DNA of 64,000 bases, from positions 145,733-209,732 of the forward strand of contig NZ_CP070226.1 of assembly GCF_021631985.1 (NCBI RefSeq), in the 5' to 3' direction. Position numbers and translations under genes: made by a program. The notes under the pieces are model-generated. The model worked only from the letters and a program-made list of their open reading frames with translations, did no database searches and was not told the DNA's origin. How positions within the stretch are numbered: position 1 is the first letter of the stretch; each line of letters begins with the position of its first letter. Source of the stretch: Sandaracinus amylolyticus (GTDB taxonomy: Bacteria; Myxococcota_A; Polyangia; Polyangiales; Sandaracinaceae). Of the stretch, positions 27,275 through 36,579 are shown in pieces.

Positions 27275-27787
27275 TCACTCCCACCGGTGATATCTCTCCG
27301 AAGTCCCATCGCCGTGATCGAGCACTAGCCACTCCACGCCAGAAGAGTCGGTTTCTACCGACCACCACATCGTGCGCGTCTCTTGACCCTGAGTGCGCTC
27401 ACCGCTGTTCCCGCAACTGTTCGTCACGTGCGTCTTCACCCAGTGACGGTGCACGGTGACCTCGTCGCCCTCGATCACGACCGTGCCGACCTCGGTTCCG
27501 AGCAGGCGCATCGTGCAGCCGGCAACGGTCGACGTAATCACCGCGCCAGTCTCGTAGAACCCATCGGGATCGAGGATGAAATAGAAACCCTCACCGGAGG
27601 GGTCGAGCCACTCGCCGTTGTCACGGTTGTAGTACTGGATCGTCGACAGAGTTCCGGTGAACCACTCGCCCGCGATCTCCGCGGGCACGCCGCTGCGCGG
27701 CGTGTCCGGCGCGCCATCGTCACGGCACGCGCTGACCGTCAGCGCCGCCAGGATCGCGATCACGAAGAGATGAATGCGCTCGTTCAT
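27275..27787 (-). CDS. lipoprotein of unknown function
   Basis: 170 residues. A signal peptide ends at the lipobox TVSAC. The mature part is beta-rich: EIAGEWFTGTLSTIQYYN, WLDPSGEGFYFILDPDGFYE, EVGTVVIEGDEVTVHRHWVK and TMWWSVETDSSGVEWLVLDH. Trp/Tyr-rich strands recall lipocalin-like or META-type lipoproteins that respond to small ligands. GAAGGAAGC directly precedes the ATG at 27787. Two Cys residues in the mature chain could pair. No operon partner is evident. Confidence 0.75.
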   Translation of the reverse strand: MNERIHLFVIAILAALTVSACRDDGAPDTPRSGVPAEIAGEWFTGTLSTIQYYNRDNGEWLDPSGEGFYFILDPDGFYETGAVITSTVAGCTMRLLGTEVGTVVIEGDEVTVHRHWVKTHVTNSCGNSGERTQGQETRTMWWSVETDSSGVEWLVLDHGDGTSERYHRWE

Positions 27788-28119
27788 GCTTCCTTCTCTC
27801 GAAGACACCGTGCGATTCGCCGCGTTCGCAAGTGAGACGTCACGCGCACGGCCGGGGAGTAATTGCGGGCGAGCGATTGAATCCGTCAGTGACATCGATC
27901 TTGAGTTTTCGCTAACGGCGTCCGCCAGCCTCCCGGCTCTCATCTCGGGGTCGATGTCGCCGTGTCGGTCGAAACCGCACGTAACGGGGCTCGGCTTAAG
28001 CGGGCGACGCAAGCCCGCTTCCAGAAGAGGGCCGGGCTGAAGCTGCCGCCCACCGGCCGCGGCCGCTTCAACCTCGAACCCTACGCAGCTATCGAGCTCG
28101 AAGAGCCGGGCTGACTCGG
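27788..28119 (+). other. gene-poor; fragment of a C-terminus
   Basis: A plus-strand frame ending near 28113 gives KLPPTGRGRFNLEPYAAIEL, then EEPG and stop. This resembles the C-terminus of a lost gene. Nothing else is recognisable. Confidence 0.3.
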
Positions 28120-28749
28120 TCAGCCGTCGACGCTGTCGGACGTTGCGGCGCCGGCGGCAGTGACGGGAGGAATCGGGTCGGGAACCCGGTTGCGCACCGG
28201 CGGAATCGACTGCAGGTATGCGAAGATCGCACGGAGGTCGTCATCGCTATAGTTTGCGATGAGCTGGAAGGGCATCGGCGGAAGCAGCGGACGCCCGACG
28301 CCCATGTGGCGGCCGTTGCGGATAGTCGCGATGAACGTTTCCTCGTTCCACCGACCGAGGCCCGTCTCCTCATCGGGCGTCAGGTTCGCGGTGAACGTCA
28401 TGCCCCAGGGGCCCGACCAGGCGGTCATCGTGTCAGATGCCATCGCCATCCACGGACCGGGCGGCAGCGAGGGTGCGGCCGACAAGACGATGGTCTCCGG
28501 ATGACCCGACAGCAGGCGCGAGGCGTCCGGGATGGGACCGCTCGGGCCCATCGTGAGCGGCGTGTGGCAATCTCCGCACAAGCCCGCGTTAACGATGTAC
28601 CGACCACGCGCGACGCGATCCTCCGCATCAGGCGCGGTGACCGGCGCTCCGCCACTCTCCTCATGGCCCGCTGCTCCGCCGAGCTCCGGCGGGGTCTCGT
28701 CACATGCAGTGAGGGTAAGTGCGAGGATGATCAGGAAGTTGACTCTCAC
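28120..28749 (-). CDS. c-type cytochrome lipoprotein
   Basis: 209 residues. A lipoprotein signal (MRVNFLIILALTLTAC) is followed by an acidic linker and one class-I-like cytochrome c domain. It has the haem-attachment motif CGDCH after GRYIVNAGL, and a later MPFQLIANYSDDDLRAIFAY helix in which the Met is a possible axial ligand. It would sit in the outer or inner membrane facing the periplasm and carry electrons. Its GTG start overlaps the stop of the diheme gene (GTGA), so the two are co-translated and probably act together. Confidence 0.88.
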   Translation of the reverse strand: MRVNFLIILALTLTACDETPPELGGAAGHEESGGAPVTAPDAEDRVARGRYIVNAGLCGDCHTPLTMGPSGPIPDASRLLSGHPETIVLSAAPSLPPGPWMAMASDTMTAWSGPWGMTFTANLTPDEETGLGRWNEETFIATIRNGRHMGVGRPLLPPMPFQLIANYSDDDLRAIFAYLQSIPPVRNRVPDPIPPVTAAGAATSDSVDG

Positions 28750-29819
28750 GGCTCGTTCTCCAGTTGGCGTGACGGGGGTAGTTCACGGATCCAGTCGGCG
28801 ACGAGGCGAACGGCCTCGCCATCGACGACGTGCGTTCCGATCGGAGGCATCTGCGTGAGCGGGTCGCGGGCGCTCATCCGCGCGAGGACCACGCTAGCTT
28901 CGGGATGGCCGGGGTCGACTCGGCGCGCGGGCGCGTGCGGCGCGCCGGGGAGCGCGAAGCCGCTGGTCCTGTTGATTGTAGTCGTGAGCGCCGGCTCAGG
29001 CAGCGCAGCGCCTTCGTGCGCGAGCTGCATCCCAAGAGGGCTCAGCGCGCCGCTTGCACGGTGGCAGTGCCCGCAATTGCCATGCAGGTATCCGAGCGCA
29101 GCGCGCTCGGTCGGGGTGCGTCCGGCGATCCGGGGCGGGCGAGCGAGGAACCGCGCGGACAAGTTCACGAGCGCGCCGATGCGCACGAGCTCGCCGAGAT
29201 CGACGTCCTCGGCGCGCTGAACAGAATGGAGCGCGCCGGGATCGCGATCGGGCGAGAGTTGAAGGAGGGAGAACCCGAGCACCGGCGTCTCGCCGTTGCC
29301 ATGACATGCCACGCAATCGCTCGTGCTCGGGACGGCGTGCGGCGCCCCGGTGCTCGTGTCGACTGCGATGTCGCCACCACGCGGATCCGCGAGGACGGCC
29401 TCGCGCTCATCTTCGCTCCAGAGGTAGGTCGCGTAACGCCAGCCGTCGGGACCGAGCACCATGTAGCGCGTCTCGACGCGCCTCCCGAACGAGAACTCCT
29501 TCCAGATCCGCGTGCCTACAGGGAAGCGCCACGCGTCCGCGTCGCTGGCGTCGACCGCGGTACCAGGAGGTATCGCAATGAAGCGGCGTTTGGACGCACC
29601 ATCGGTCCAAAGCGGATACTGCGGCGAGAACGAGAAGATGCCTTCGGCGGTCTCGAAGCGTTCCCAGTCCGCGTACAGTCCGGTCTCGCGCAGCGTCAGG
29701 GGAGGATTGAACGCGACCTGCGATACCGGCGCTCCGCTGCTCGCAAGCGCGACTAGGGAGCACGCGAGGGCGAGCGCGGCGGGCAAGCCTAGGACGCGGA
29801 GCGCACGACCCACACACAT
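28746..29819 (-). CDS. diheme c-type cytochrome (SO2930-like)
   Basis: About 357 residues from the ATG at 29819, which gives a standard signal peptide (GLPAALALACSLVALASSGA); the frame stays open to 29870. Two haem-binding motifs are present, CVACH and CGHCH, about 80 residues apart, and conserved blocks YPLWTDGASKRRFIAIPPG and TRIWKEFSFGRRVETR precede them. This matches the SO2930-type diheme cytochrome family, which usually pairs with another small cytochrome or a parallel-beta-helix protein. Redox partner and substrate are unknown. It ends overlapping the small cytochrome gene. No cytochrome maturation genes are in the window. Confidence 0.85.
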   Translation of the reverse strand: MCVGRALRVLGLPAALALACSLVALASSGAPVSQVAFNPPLTLRETGLYADWERFETAEGIFSFSPQYPLWTDGASKRRFIAIPPGTAVDASDADAWRFPVGTRIWKEFSFGRRVETRYMVLGPDGWRYATYLWSEDEREAVLADPRGGDIAVDTSTGAPHAVPSTSDCVACHGNGETPVLGFSLLQLSPDRDPGALHSVQRAEDVDLGELVRIGALVNLSARFLARPPRIAGRTPTERAALGYLHGNCGHCHRASGALSPLGMQLAHEGAALPEPALTTTINRTSGFALPGAPHAPARRVDPGHPEASVVLARMSARDPLTQMPPIGTHVVDGEAVRLVADWIRELPPSRQLENEP

Positions 29820-30029
29820 AAAGTCATTCACCGCTCCGACCCGTCGCATGAGAAATCGCCCCCGACGCATTCAATGACGCACGCTCCGCCTGCAACACCG
29901 ACGGGAGGGCCCGCGGCACAGTTGGTCTTCCCGTTGTTCGTTCACCACCGGACGAGCCCCGGCCGAAACACGCTTCCACCGAGGTACTCGAACTCTCGCG
30001 AATACGAAGCTGATCCGCTTGATTGGTAG

Positions 30030-30911
30030 TCACTCAGAGGACGTACCGTCGGAACACGACTGAGCGAGACAGCGGTGGGGCGGGTCAGTCAAATCGTCGC
30101 TGTCGTCCCGATTGCGAGCGAGCAGGCTAGACGGAGTCCGACCGAGGAACTCAACGCAGGTCCGAGTGAAATGAGAATGGTCGGCGAAGCCCGCTTCCAG
30201 AGCGGCCACACCGAGACCGATGGGCGTCGCTCGCGTGAGCATCTCGAAGGCACGAGCCATCTTGGTCCAGCGGAGCCAAGTCCGAGGGGTCAGCCCGATC
30301 TCGCGATGGAACGTCGCGCGCAAGTGCGTGGGCGACACGCGCGCTACGGCGGCCATTTGCTCCACGTTCCAGTCGGAGATGGAATCGTTCGCGGCGGCGA
30401 GCAGAATGCGTCGTATGATCGCGTCATGCCGGTGGACGCCCACGACGTCCGCCGTCGCGATCTCTTCCATACACGTCGCGAGTTCGATGTCGGGGCGCTG
30501 AGGCTGCATTGCAGCCCGGTTGGCGTAACGGAGCAGTTCCGTGGTCCTCGAAAGAGGCGCAATCTCGACATCGGAGCTGCTGATCCATCCTCGGGCTGCG
30601 CGATCGAGATCGCACAGGACCGTGACAGTCGTACCCACGCACGAAGAGCTGAAACCGACGTCGGGCTTCACGACCAGAGCCCGGCCGCGGGCGACCCGAT
30701 TGTCGGAGAGGGTCACTTCAACATCTCGCTCGACGCCGACCAGCACGACGGCCGCGTGACACGCAAGCCGGTCCACGCCAGCAGACGACACGCGGAGCCA
30801 GCGTCCACGTTCGATGGCCAAGCCCCGGGTCGAGCTCAGGTCGAGCTCCGCCCGATCACGGGGACCCGTGAACGAGGGCGGGCACGCGAGCAGTTCGGCG
30901 CGGCCGATCAT
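30030..30911 (-). CDS. AraC-family transcriptional regulator
   Basis: 293 residues. The N-terminal 150 residues are beta-rich and resemble a cupin-type sensor. The C-terminal third has the double helix-turn-helix: SDWNVEQMAAVARVSPTHLR, IGLTPRTWLRWTKMARAFEM and GVAALEAGFADHSHFTRTCV. It binds DNA as an activator or repressor in response to a small ligand. Its start faces the ECF sigma factor gene across a 203-base region that holds a perfect 14-bp palindrome, so it may control that gene or itself. Confidence 0.9.
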   Translation of the reverse strand: MIGRAELLACPPSFTGPRDRAELDLSSTRGLAIERGRWLRVSSAGVDRLACHAAVVLVGVERDVEVTLSDNRVARGRALVVKPDVGFSSSCVGTTVTVLCDLDRAARGWISSSDVEIAPLSRTTELLRYANRAAMQPQRPDIELATCMEEIATADVVGVHRHDAIIRRILLAAANDSISDWNVEQMAAVARVSPTHLRATFHREIGLTPRTWLRWTKMARAFEMLTRATPIGLGVAALEAGFADHSHFTRTCVEFLGRTPSSLLARNRDDSDDLTDPPHRCLAQSCSDGTSSE

Positions 30912-30985
30912 GCGTGCACGCGCGGATCGCCGCGATGCGAGAACCCGCGCACCCCACGCCTCCGCCCGAGCGGCAGGAAGTTTGC

Positions 30986-30999
30986 TTCACACGTGTGAA
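30986..30999. promoter_or_regulatory. palindrome between AraC and sigma-factor genes
   Basis: A perfect 14-bp palindrome, TTCACACGTGTGAA, in the divergent intergenic region, 75 bases from the AraC start and 116 from the sigma start. It is a likely operator. Confidence 0.5.
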
Positions 31000-31114
31000 T
31001 TCCGTCCTCGACCATTGCGACCCCCCGGGCGCCCCCGGACGCCCGATAGATGAAGTGCCGCTATGGGGCGTCGCGTTACGCGGGGGTCATTTGATCGTGG
31101 TAGGCTTACTCATC

Positions 31115-31672
31115 ATGCCCGGGCATGACGACGGCGAGACGCTGGCGCTGAGGGCCAGCAACGGCGATCGCGATGCCGAGCGGGAGCTGTGTCGTCGGCT
31201 CGGACCCGCCGTCCGTGCGTTCGCGCGAAGGCGCCTGCGGAGTCGGGCTGCCGTCGACGACTTCGCTCATGACGTGATGATCGAGTTCATCGAGGCGCTG
31301 CGCGCAGGTCGCGTGGCCGATCACTCACGCGTGGGCGGTTTCGCGCTCGGCATCTGCCGCAATCTCGCTCGAAGCGGCAACCGCAAGATGGAACGTCGGC
31401 AAGAGGCACTCGAGCGCCTCTTTGCTCCGCCGGAGCCGACTCCTCCGTGGGACCCTATCGTGCTGTCCCGCTCACGCCTCGAGGAGTGCGTCGCTCTCCT
31501 CACGGATCGCGCCCGCCACATCCTCCGAGCAACTTTCACGGAGGAAAGCTCCGACGACGAGATCGCCGTCGGTCTGTCGATTTCGCAGACGAACGTTCGC
31601 GTCATCCGGCACCGCAGCCTCGCCGCGTTGCGCGAATGTATGGAGCGGCCCCTCACGCTGGAGCGACGATGA
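31115..31672 (+). CDS. ECF-type RNA polymerase sigma factor
   Basis: 185 residues. Region 2 covers about 10-80 (LCRRLGPAVRAFARRRLRSR, then VDDFAHDVMIEFIEALRAGR) and region 4 about 120-175 (LLTDRARHILRATFTEESSD, then ISQTNVRVIRHRSLAALRE). There is no sigma-1.1 or region 3, so it belongs to the extracytoplasmic-function group. The ATG at 31115 is chosen; the frame extends upstream to 30914. It overlaps the next gene by four bases (ATGA). ECF factors are normally held by an anti-sigma encoded next. Here the coupled gene encodes a receiver-domain protein instead, suggesting control by phosphorylation. Confidence 0.88.
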   Translation: MPGHDDGETLALRASNGDRDAERELCRRLGPAVRAFARRRLRSRAAVDDFAHDVMIEFIEALRAGRVADHSRVGGFALGICRNLARSGNRKMERRQEALERLFAPPEPTPPWDPIVLSRSRLEECVALLTDRARHILRATFTEESSDDEIAVGLSISQTNVRVIRHRSLAALRECMERPLTLERR

Positions 31673-32268
31673 AGCACGACCGCCTGTCTCGAGCGGCGCA
31701 GCTCGAGGCCTACGAGCGAGCGCAGGGCTTGGATTCGGAGGATTCTCCGGACGACTACGAAGACGATCTCTTCAGACGAGCAGCTGATGGCGCAGCAGAA
31801 GAAGTAGTGTTCGCCGACGCAGTCCAGTCGGCATACGACCGCTACTTCCGCGCCGTGCCGCGCCGTCCGGATGACCAGGAGGCCGCCCAGGGCGTCGTAC
31901 TCTACGTCGAGGATGACACGGATGTTCGCGACGTGATGGCGAGCATGCTTGAACGCGAACACTATGTAGTGCGCACGGCTGGCGATGGTCGCGAGGCGCT
32001 GGAGATGCTCCGAGGCGGGTTGCAGCCGGACGTCATCTTGCTCGACCTCATGATGCCCGTCATGGATGGATGGGAATTTCGCGCGGCACAACTGCGAGAT
32101 CCGAAACTTGCTGCCATCCCGACGGTTCTCGTCTCAGCAGTCCGTCCTCTCGCCGGACCCGCAAGATCGCTCGGTGCGGCAGGTTACCTCGAAAAGCCGT
32201 TTCGTCGCGACGACCTCTTGCGAGCTGTTGGGTCGCTCGCAACGCGCGAGCCGCATGCGATTGGGTAG
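31669..32268 (+). CDS. receiver-domain protein coupled to sigma factor
   Basis: 199 residues. The first 70 are acidic and helical (SRAAQLEAYERAQGLDSEDS, then AADGAAEEVVFADAV). The rest is a CheY-type receiver: VVLYVEDDTDVRDVM (acidic pair 81-83), VILLDLMMPVMDGWEF with the phospho-acceptor Asp126, VLVSA (Ser156) and EKPF (Lys176). All receiver residues are present, so it should be phosphorylatable. There is no output domain. The acidic N-terminal part could bind the sigma factor, in the manner of PhyR or anti-sigma proteins, but this is an inference. It overlaps the sigma gene (ATGA). No histidine kinase is nearby. Confidence 0.88.
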   Translation: MKHDRLSRAAQLEAYERAQGLDSEDSPDDYEDDLFRRAADGAAEEVVFADAVQSAYDRYFRAVPRRPDDQEAAQGVVLYVEDDTDVRDVMASMLEREHYVVRTAGDGREALEMLRGGLQPDVILLDLMMPVMDGWEFRAAQLRDPKLAAIPTVLVSAVRPLAGPARSLGAAGYLEKPFRRDDLLRAVGSLATREPHAIG

Positions 32269-32406
32269 CGCGTGCGCTCGCCCTCCGGCCGCGCAAGCAC
32301 GTCGGGCCAATCCCTTGTGGCGAGCCGACACCTGCAGCGCGATCGATTTCTCGCAGGCCACCCCACCATAGTACGCGGTGCTCGCGTGTTGCGCGCCGGC
32401 CCGATC

Positions 32407-33534
32407 TCACCCGCAGCACGAGGTGCAGTACGCGCCGGAGCATCCGCCGCCGGAGCACCTGTCGAGGCTCGTGCACGGATCTCCGTCGTTGCAGCGCGTC
32501 CCGTTGGTATCGCGCCCACACCCGGTGGTGTCGGTCTCGACGCGGCTGCCGGTCCCACCGCACGCGCCCGCTGCGCAGGTGGACCAGGTGCATGTGCGGA
32601 TGCGCGAGCCGCTGGTGACGCAGGTGCTCGAGTACGTGCACGCGCCGTAGCTGCCGCACGTCTCGGCCGCGCACGCGACTCCGTCGGTGTCGCGCGAGCA
32701 GGCCTCGGAGCGCGTCTCGACCGCTCCAGGCGTGCACACGCCTTCGGCGCACGTCGGCGCGGGACGGCAGTTCATGTGCTGCACGCCAGTCTCGTCGCAG
32801 GTGCTCTCGAACGTGCACGTGCCGACCGCCTCGCACGACGGATCGCCGCACGGAGCCGCGTCGGTCTCGCGCATGCAGTCCATCGTCTCGGTGGCCGTGC
32901 TCTCCACGCACGCGCCCTCGGCACATGCGTTCATCGTGCACGTCCGGGTCGAGACCCCCGTCTCGTCGCACGCGCTCTCGAACCCCTCGCACGCCGACCA
33001 CTCGGTGCACGCGGTCGCGGCGCCGCACGCGGCGCCTTCGGTGTCGCGCGCGCAGGGAAAGGTCTCGGTCTCGGCGTGCTCGACGCAGACACCGGACTCG
33101 CATGCGCTGCGCGAGATCGCGCGCGACCGCGTGCCCGTCTCCCCGCAGATCACGTCCGACGTGCACTCGCTCCATTCGCCGTGCGTGGGAGCAGGACAGT
33201 CGGAGTCCGCGTCGCATCCGATGCACGCGTCCCGCTGCTCGTCGCAGTGCGTGGGCGCGCTGCACGGATCGCCGGAGTGAGCACACTCGCCGCTCTCGCA
33301 GACGTCGGTCCCGTTGCAGGTCAGTCCGTCGTCGCAGCTTGCGGTGTTCGGCTCGAACGTGCAGCTCCCTTCGACGCAGAGATCGTCGGTGCAGGGATTG
33401 TCGTCGCCGCAGTCCGAGTTGCGCGCGCACCCTTCGCCGCCGTCCGCCGTCGCGCTCCGACCTGACGGTCCGCACCCGACGAGCAGCACGAGCCAGACGG
33501 CGATCAGATGCGGGACGGAGCTGTGCAGATGCAT
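32407..33534 (-). CDS. Cys-rich thrombospondin-like lipoprotein
   Basis: About 375 residues from the ATG at 33534 (HSSVPHLIAVWLVLLVGC is a lipoprotein signal). The mature chain has an EGF-like region (DNPCTDDLCVEGSCTFEPNT, CDDGLTCNGTDVCESGEC) and then about five repeats of the form W/YxxC......C..TG.....C....C..G.C, rich in Glu/Thr, resembling thrombospondin type-1 repeats. Cys are evenly spaced and mostly even in number, so the protein is exported and disulphide-bonded. It is probably a surface adhesin or matrix protein. It converges on the sigma/receiver pair and ends within 140 bases of it. Confidence 0.85.
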   Translation of the reverse strand: MHLHSSVPHLIAVWLVLLVGCGPSGRSATADGGEGCARNSDCGDDNPCTDDLCVEGSCTFEPNTASCDDGLTCNGTDVCESGECAHSGDPCSAPTHCDEQRDACIGCDADSDCPAPTHGEWSECTSDVICGETGTRSRAISRSACESGVCVEHAETETFPCARDTEGAACGAATACTEWSACEGFESACDETGVSTRTCTMNACAEGACVESTATETMDCMRETDAAPCGDPSCEAVGTCTFESTCDETGVQHMNCRPAPTCAEGVCTPGAVETRSEACSRDTDGVACAAETCGSYGACTYSSTCVTSGSRIRTCTWSTCAAGACGGTGSRVETDTTGCGRDTNGTRCNDGDPCTSLDRCSGGGCSGAYCTSCCG

Positions 33535-33889
33535 GGTGGCCCGCCACGCACGCATCGCGTTCTCGTGGAAGACACCAGACACTCGCGTGTGAACCGTCCG
33601 CCGCGCCATGTCGACCTCGGTCTCGTGCACTGCACTTCGCATCTGCGACCCCCTCTGACGTGCTGCCTCGGTGCCTTGAGCGCGGCGATGCGATCCGTCT
33701 TGAGCCGCTCGGATACACGAAGCCCATGCCCCGCGCCCGATGACATCGAGGATCAACTATTAGTGGCCACCGACGACAGCCCCGAGGCCGTCCCGACTCG
33801 CCGCCTTCTCCGGTGCGAGATCTCGAGCCATATGGCGCTGCGCACGCATGCGACGAGACCTGGTCGAGATTGGAGGTCAGCGCCAATCG

Positions 33890-34460
33890 TCATCGCACGA
33901 TTTGAAAATCCGCGTCTCCGCAGTCGATGGCCGCGCCGCATCGTTCCGTCTCGCAACGCTCCGAACACAGCAACCAGCGCGCCACCTCTGCAGTGAGCGC
34001 GCGTCGCTCCATCCCCAGAGGAACCCCGAACAGGACCACACGTCGCCGGTCGCCGAGCGGTCCCAGGTGTTGTGTTCCGGTCGACACCGTCGCCAATCCG
34101 TCGATGACCGCGTCGAGCAGCGCGTGCGCTTCGCGTCGACGCACGCCTCCGTGCGTGCCTTCTGCGAATGGCGTGAGCGCTTCGATCGCCCGCTCGCGCT
34201 CGCCCAATCTCAGGAGGCAGAGCGCTCGATTCCACTCGGCCTCGGGGACGACGTCCGGCGGGGAACTCGGCGAGATAGCCCTCCCACGGACGAAGCGCGA
34301 GCCGCGGATCGGCACCCTCGAAATGCAGTCCGTGCGCGACAGCGGACGTCTGGCGGTCGCGCGTATCGAGCTCGGTCTCGCGATCGGCGTCGCGAGCGAC
34401 GTCGGCGCGCCCAGCGTCGCTCGTTCACCATCCACGTCGCCCCGAGTGATCGCACGCAAT
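33890..34460 (-). pseudogene. TPR-like C-terminal remnant
   Basis: One frame gives AEWNRALCLLRLGERERAIE and ALTPFAEGTHGGVRRREAHA, a typical TPR pair. Another gives GADPRLALRPWEGYLAEFPA just before it. They read as one protein with a frameshift near 34260. The tail ends with a Cys pair (LLCSERCETERCG). It resembles the end of a FecR/TPR-type protein. The 5' half is absent. Confidence 0.45.
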
Positions 34461-34552
34461 CATCAGTCTCGTCGGGAAAGTGACAACGAGCAGTTGCGCG
34501 AGTCCTCACAGCGCGTAGTAGTTGAGTCTCTCCTGCCCCAACGAGGTTGCCG

Positions 34553-35050
34553 GTGAGCGGCGAACGCGTGCAGACACATACCATCCGATTTCGTGGGAAC
34601 GTGGAGGAGGTCTGGAAACTCCTGACGTCCACCGAATCACTCCAGCGTTTCTACTTCGACAGTATCGTCGAGAGCGACATGAAACCTGGTGCGTCGCTCC
34701 GTTACGTGAGCCCCAACCGCAAGCGCGTCTTCATCACCGGCGAGGTGAAGGAGGTCGCACCGCCGCTTCGCTGGAGGCACACGCTCAAGTTCACCCATGT
34801 CGACGAGCCCGCCTCTGACGTGGAGTTCCGGCTGCGGCAGGACGGCGACGAGGTCGAGGTAACCGTGGAGCACAGTGGCTTCACGGGCGACAAGCACTTC
34901 AAAATGGTCCAGCGCGGCTGGCCGTTCATCCTCCGCAACATGAAGTCGTGGGTCGAGGAGGGACGGCTGCCGCTGAGCACTCGCGTGCAGTACGGGATGA
35001 TGAAGCTGATCATGCCGTTGATGCCGAAGCGCAGAGAGTCGTCCGAATGA
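34553..35050 (+). CDS. SRPBCC (AHSA1-like) protein
   Basis: About 165 residues. The fold shows TIRFRGNVEEVWKLLTSTES, YFDSIVESDMKPGASLRY, ITGEVKEVAPPLRWRHTLKF, EVTVEHSGFTGD and a long C-terminal helix (RGWPFILRNMKSWVEEGRL). It belongs to the START-like family related to the Hsp90 activator Aha1 domain. Bacterial members bind hydrophobic ligands and often partner an ArsR regulator. No ATG is in place; a GTG at 34553 is preferred, and a TTG at 34547 is possible. It stands alone here, with the IS3 element beginning 155 bases later. Confidence 0.85.
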   Translation: MSGERVQTHTIRFRGNVEEVWKLLTSTESLQRFYFDSIVESDMKPGASLRYVSPNRKRVFITGEVKEVAPPLRWRHTLKFTHVDEPASDVEFRLRQDGDEVEVTVEHSGFTGDKHFKMVQRGWPFILRNMKSWVEEGRLPLSTRVQYGMMKLIMPLMPKRRESSE

Positions 35051-35205
35051 ACGGGTGAGGAGTCGCTCCGCAACGAGCTGAACACGATCGACGATCCGCA
35101 CGTTCGATGCGTGCGGGCGTCGCGTGACGCGCTCTGACTGCGAGCGTTCGCACTATTCCGGGACGCTCTCGCGCTACGCCAACGCGACTTCCACGGCGAG
35201 GAGCT

Positions 35206-36467
35206 GGGTGAAGCTCCCCCGCTTCCGTGGACACTCCGGACGCGTGAGCATCTGCGAGGAGTGTTCGATGGCGAAGCGGAACGAAGAGTGCTCAGCGCGG
35301 AGTTCAAGGCGAAGGTCGTGCGGCTCTGCCGGGTCAGCGACAGAAGCGTCGGGCAGGTCGCGAAGGACTTGGACCTGACCGAGGACCGCGCTGCGTGAAT
35401 GGATGCGCCGCGCCGAGGTCGATGGCGCCAAGAGCGAGGGCGGCCGCTGACGACGAGCGAGCGCGAGGAGCTGCAGCGGATCCACCCTCGCGAGCTCGCT
35501 GCAGAACTCGGCCCCTCACCGTGCCGACCCACAGCAGCAGAGCCCGTCGAGCTGAGCGCATCGCCGAGGTCACCCGCCCAATCTGCGACATCACGACCTC
35601 GTCTTGAAGACGGGGCTCGTGCATCGGCTACCGCGATCCCGAGTTCGCACAGCGTCTTCGCGACTACCAGCGGGCCTACGCGGCGCGAAACGCGCCGAGC
35701 GCCGAGAGCAGCGCATCTGACCAATGCGAACGAGCGCCGCGCGCGATCGACGCGTTCACGTGTGGCAAGTGTCGGCGCAAAGTGTGCGCTGCACGAGCGA
35801 GCTACGCGTCAGGCGCACGTTCGTCTGCACGCTGCCAGCTTCAAGCAGCGCCAGCACCACGTCGCGTCGCGGACTCACGCGCTTTCCAGGTTGGTGCATC
35901 GACGACAATGTTGTCCGAATGTCCACAGATAGAGCGTGAAGCCGGAACGGCTGGGAGCCGAATCCACGCCGCGCGCGCGAACTCGTCATTTAGAGAGTGA
36001 AAGCGCACAGTGCGTGCCCCACGCGGAAAAAAAAGTACGACGTGGATTGCACTGGAAGCCCAGATCGAGCGTCTCTGGGTCGACCACTTCGATGGCACTC
36101 GCGTGACGCTGAACGTGCAACTCTCGGGTTGCGAGTATCGCCGCTCCACCTGCGGTGGCACCTCGGCCACGTCTCGCTGCGTCCGCCCGATGCACGCCGC
36201 TGCCGTGGTTGCGCGCGGCCGCGGCAACGGCTTGCTGGCTCTGCCGCACCGCCTCCGAACCACTCGTCGGCCGCGCTTCGCCGCACTTGGCGACTGCTTC
36301 GAGAGCGTCGATGCATTCGTCCAGCGCGCCTGCATCGACGAGTTCTACAACACACGTCGTCGTCATTCGTATCTTGGATATCTCAGCCCATCGAGTTCGA
36401 ATTGAGATATCAAGTCGACGCTGCGGCTGCATAGTCAGACTGTCCGCCGAACGGGGTAACTTCACCC
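35206..36467 (+). mobile_element. degenerate IS3-family element
   Basis: Inverted ends GGGTGAAGCTCCCCCGCTTC (35206 onward) and, at 36467 reading inward, GGGTGAAGTTACCCCGTTCG bound a 1.26-kb element. OrfA is readable as SAEFKAKVVRLCRVSDRSVG and QVAKDLDLTE from about 35300, then broken. OrfB survives only as FVQRACIDEFYNTRRRHSYL, then GYLSP, near 36310-36405, the typical C-terminus. In another frame the end continues IEFELRYQVDA. Several frameshifts make it inactive. A related right end occurs at 43675-43715. Confidence 0.7.
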
Positions 36468-36579
36468 GAAAAAGCGCGAGGACATCGAGCGCATGCGGAC
36501 CGCGTTCTTTTCGCAGCGCTCGCCGGACGGGCCCGCAGCTGTGCGTGGGCAGAAGGACGCGTTACGACAAACGTGCCGC

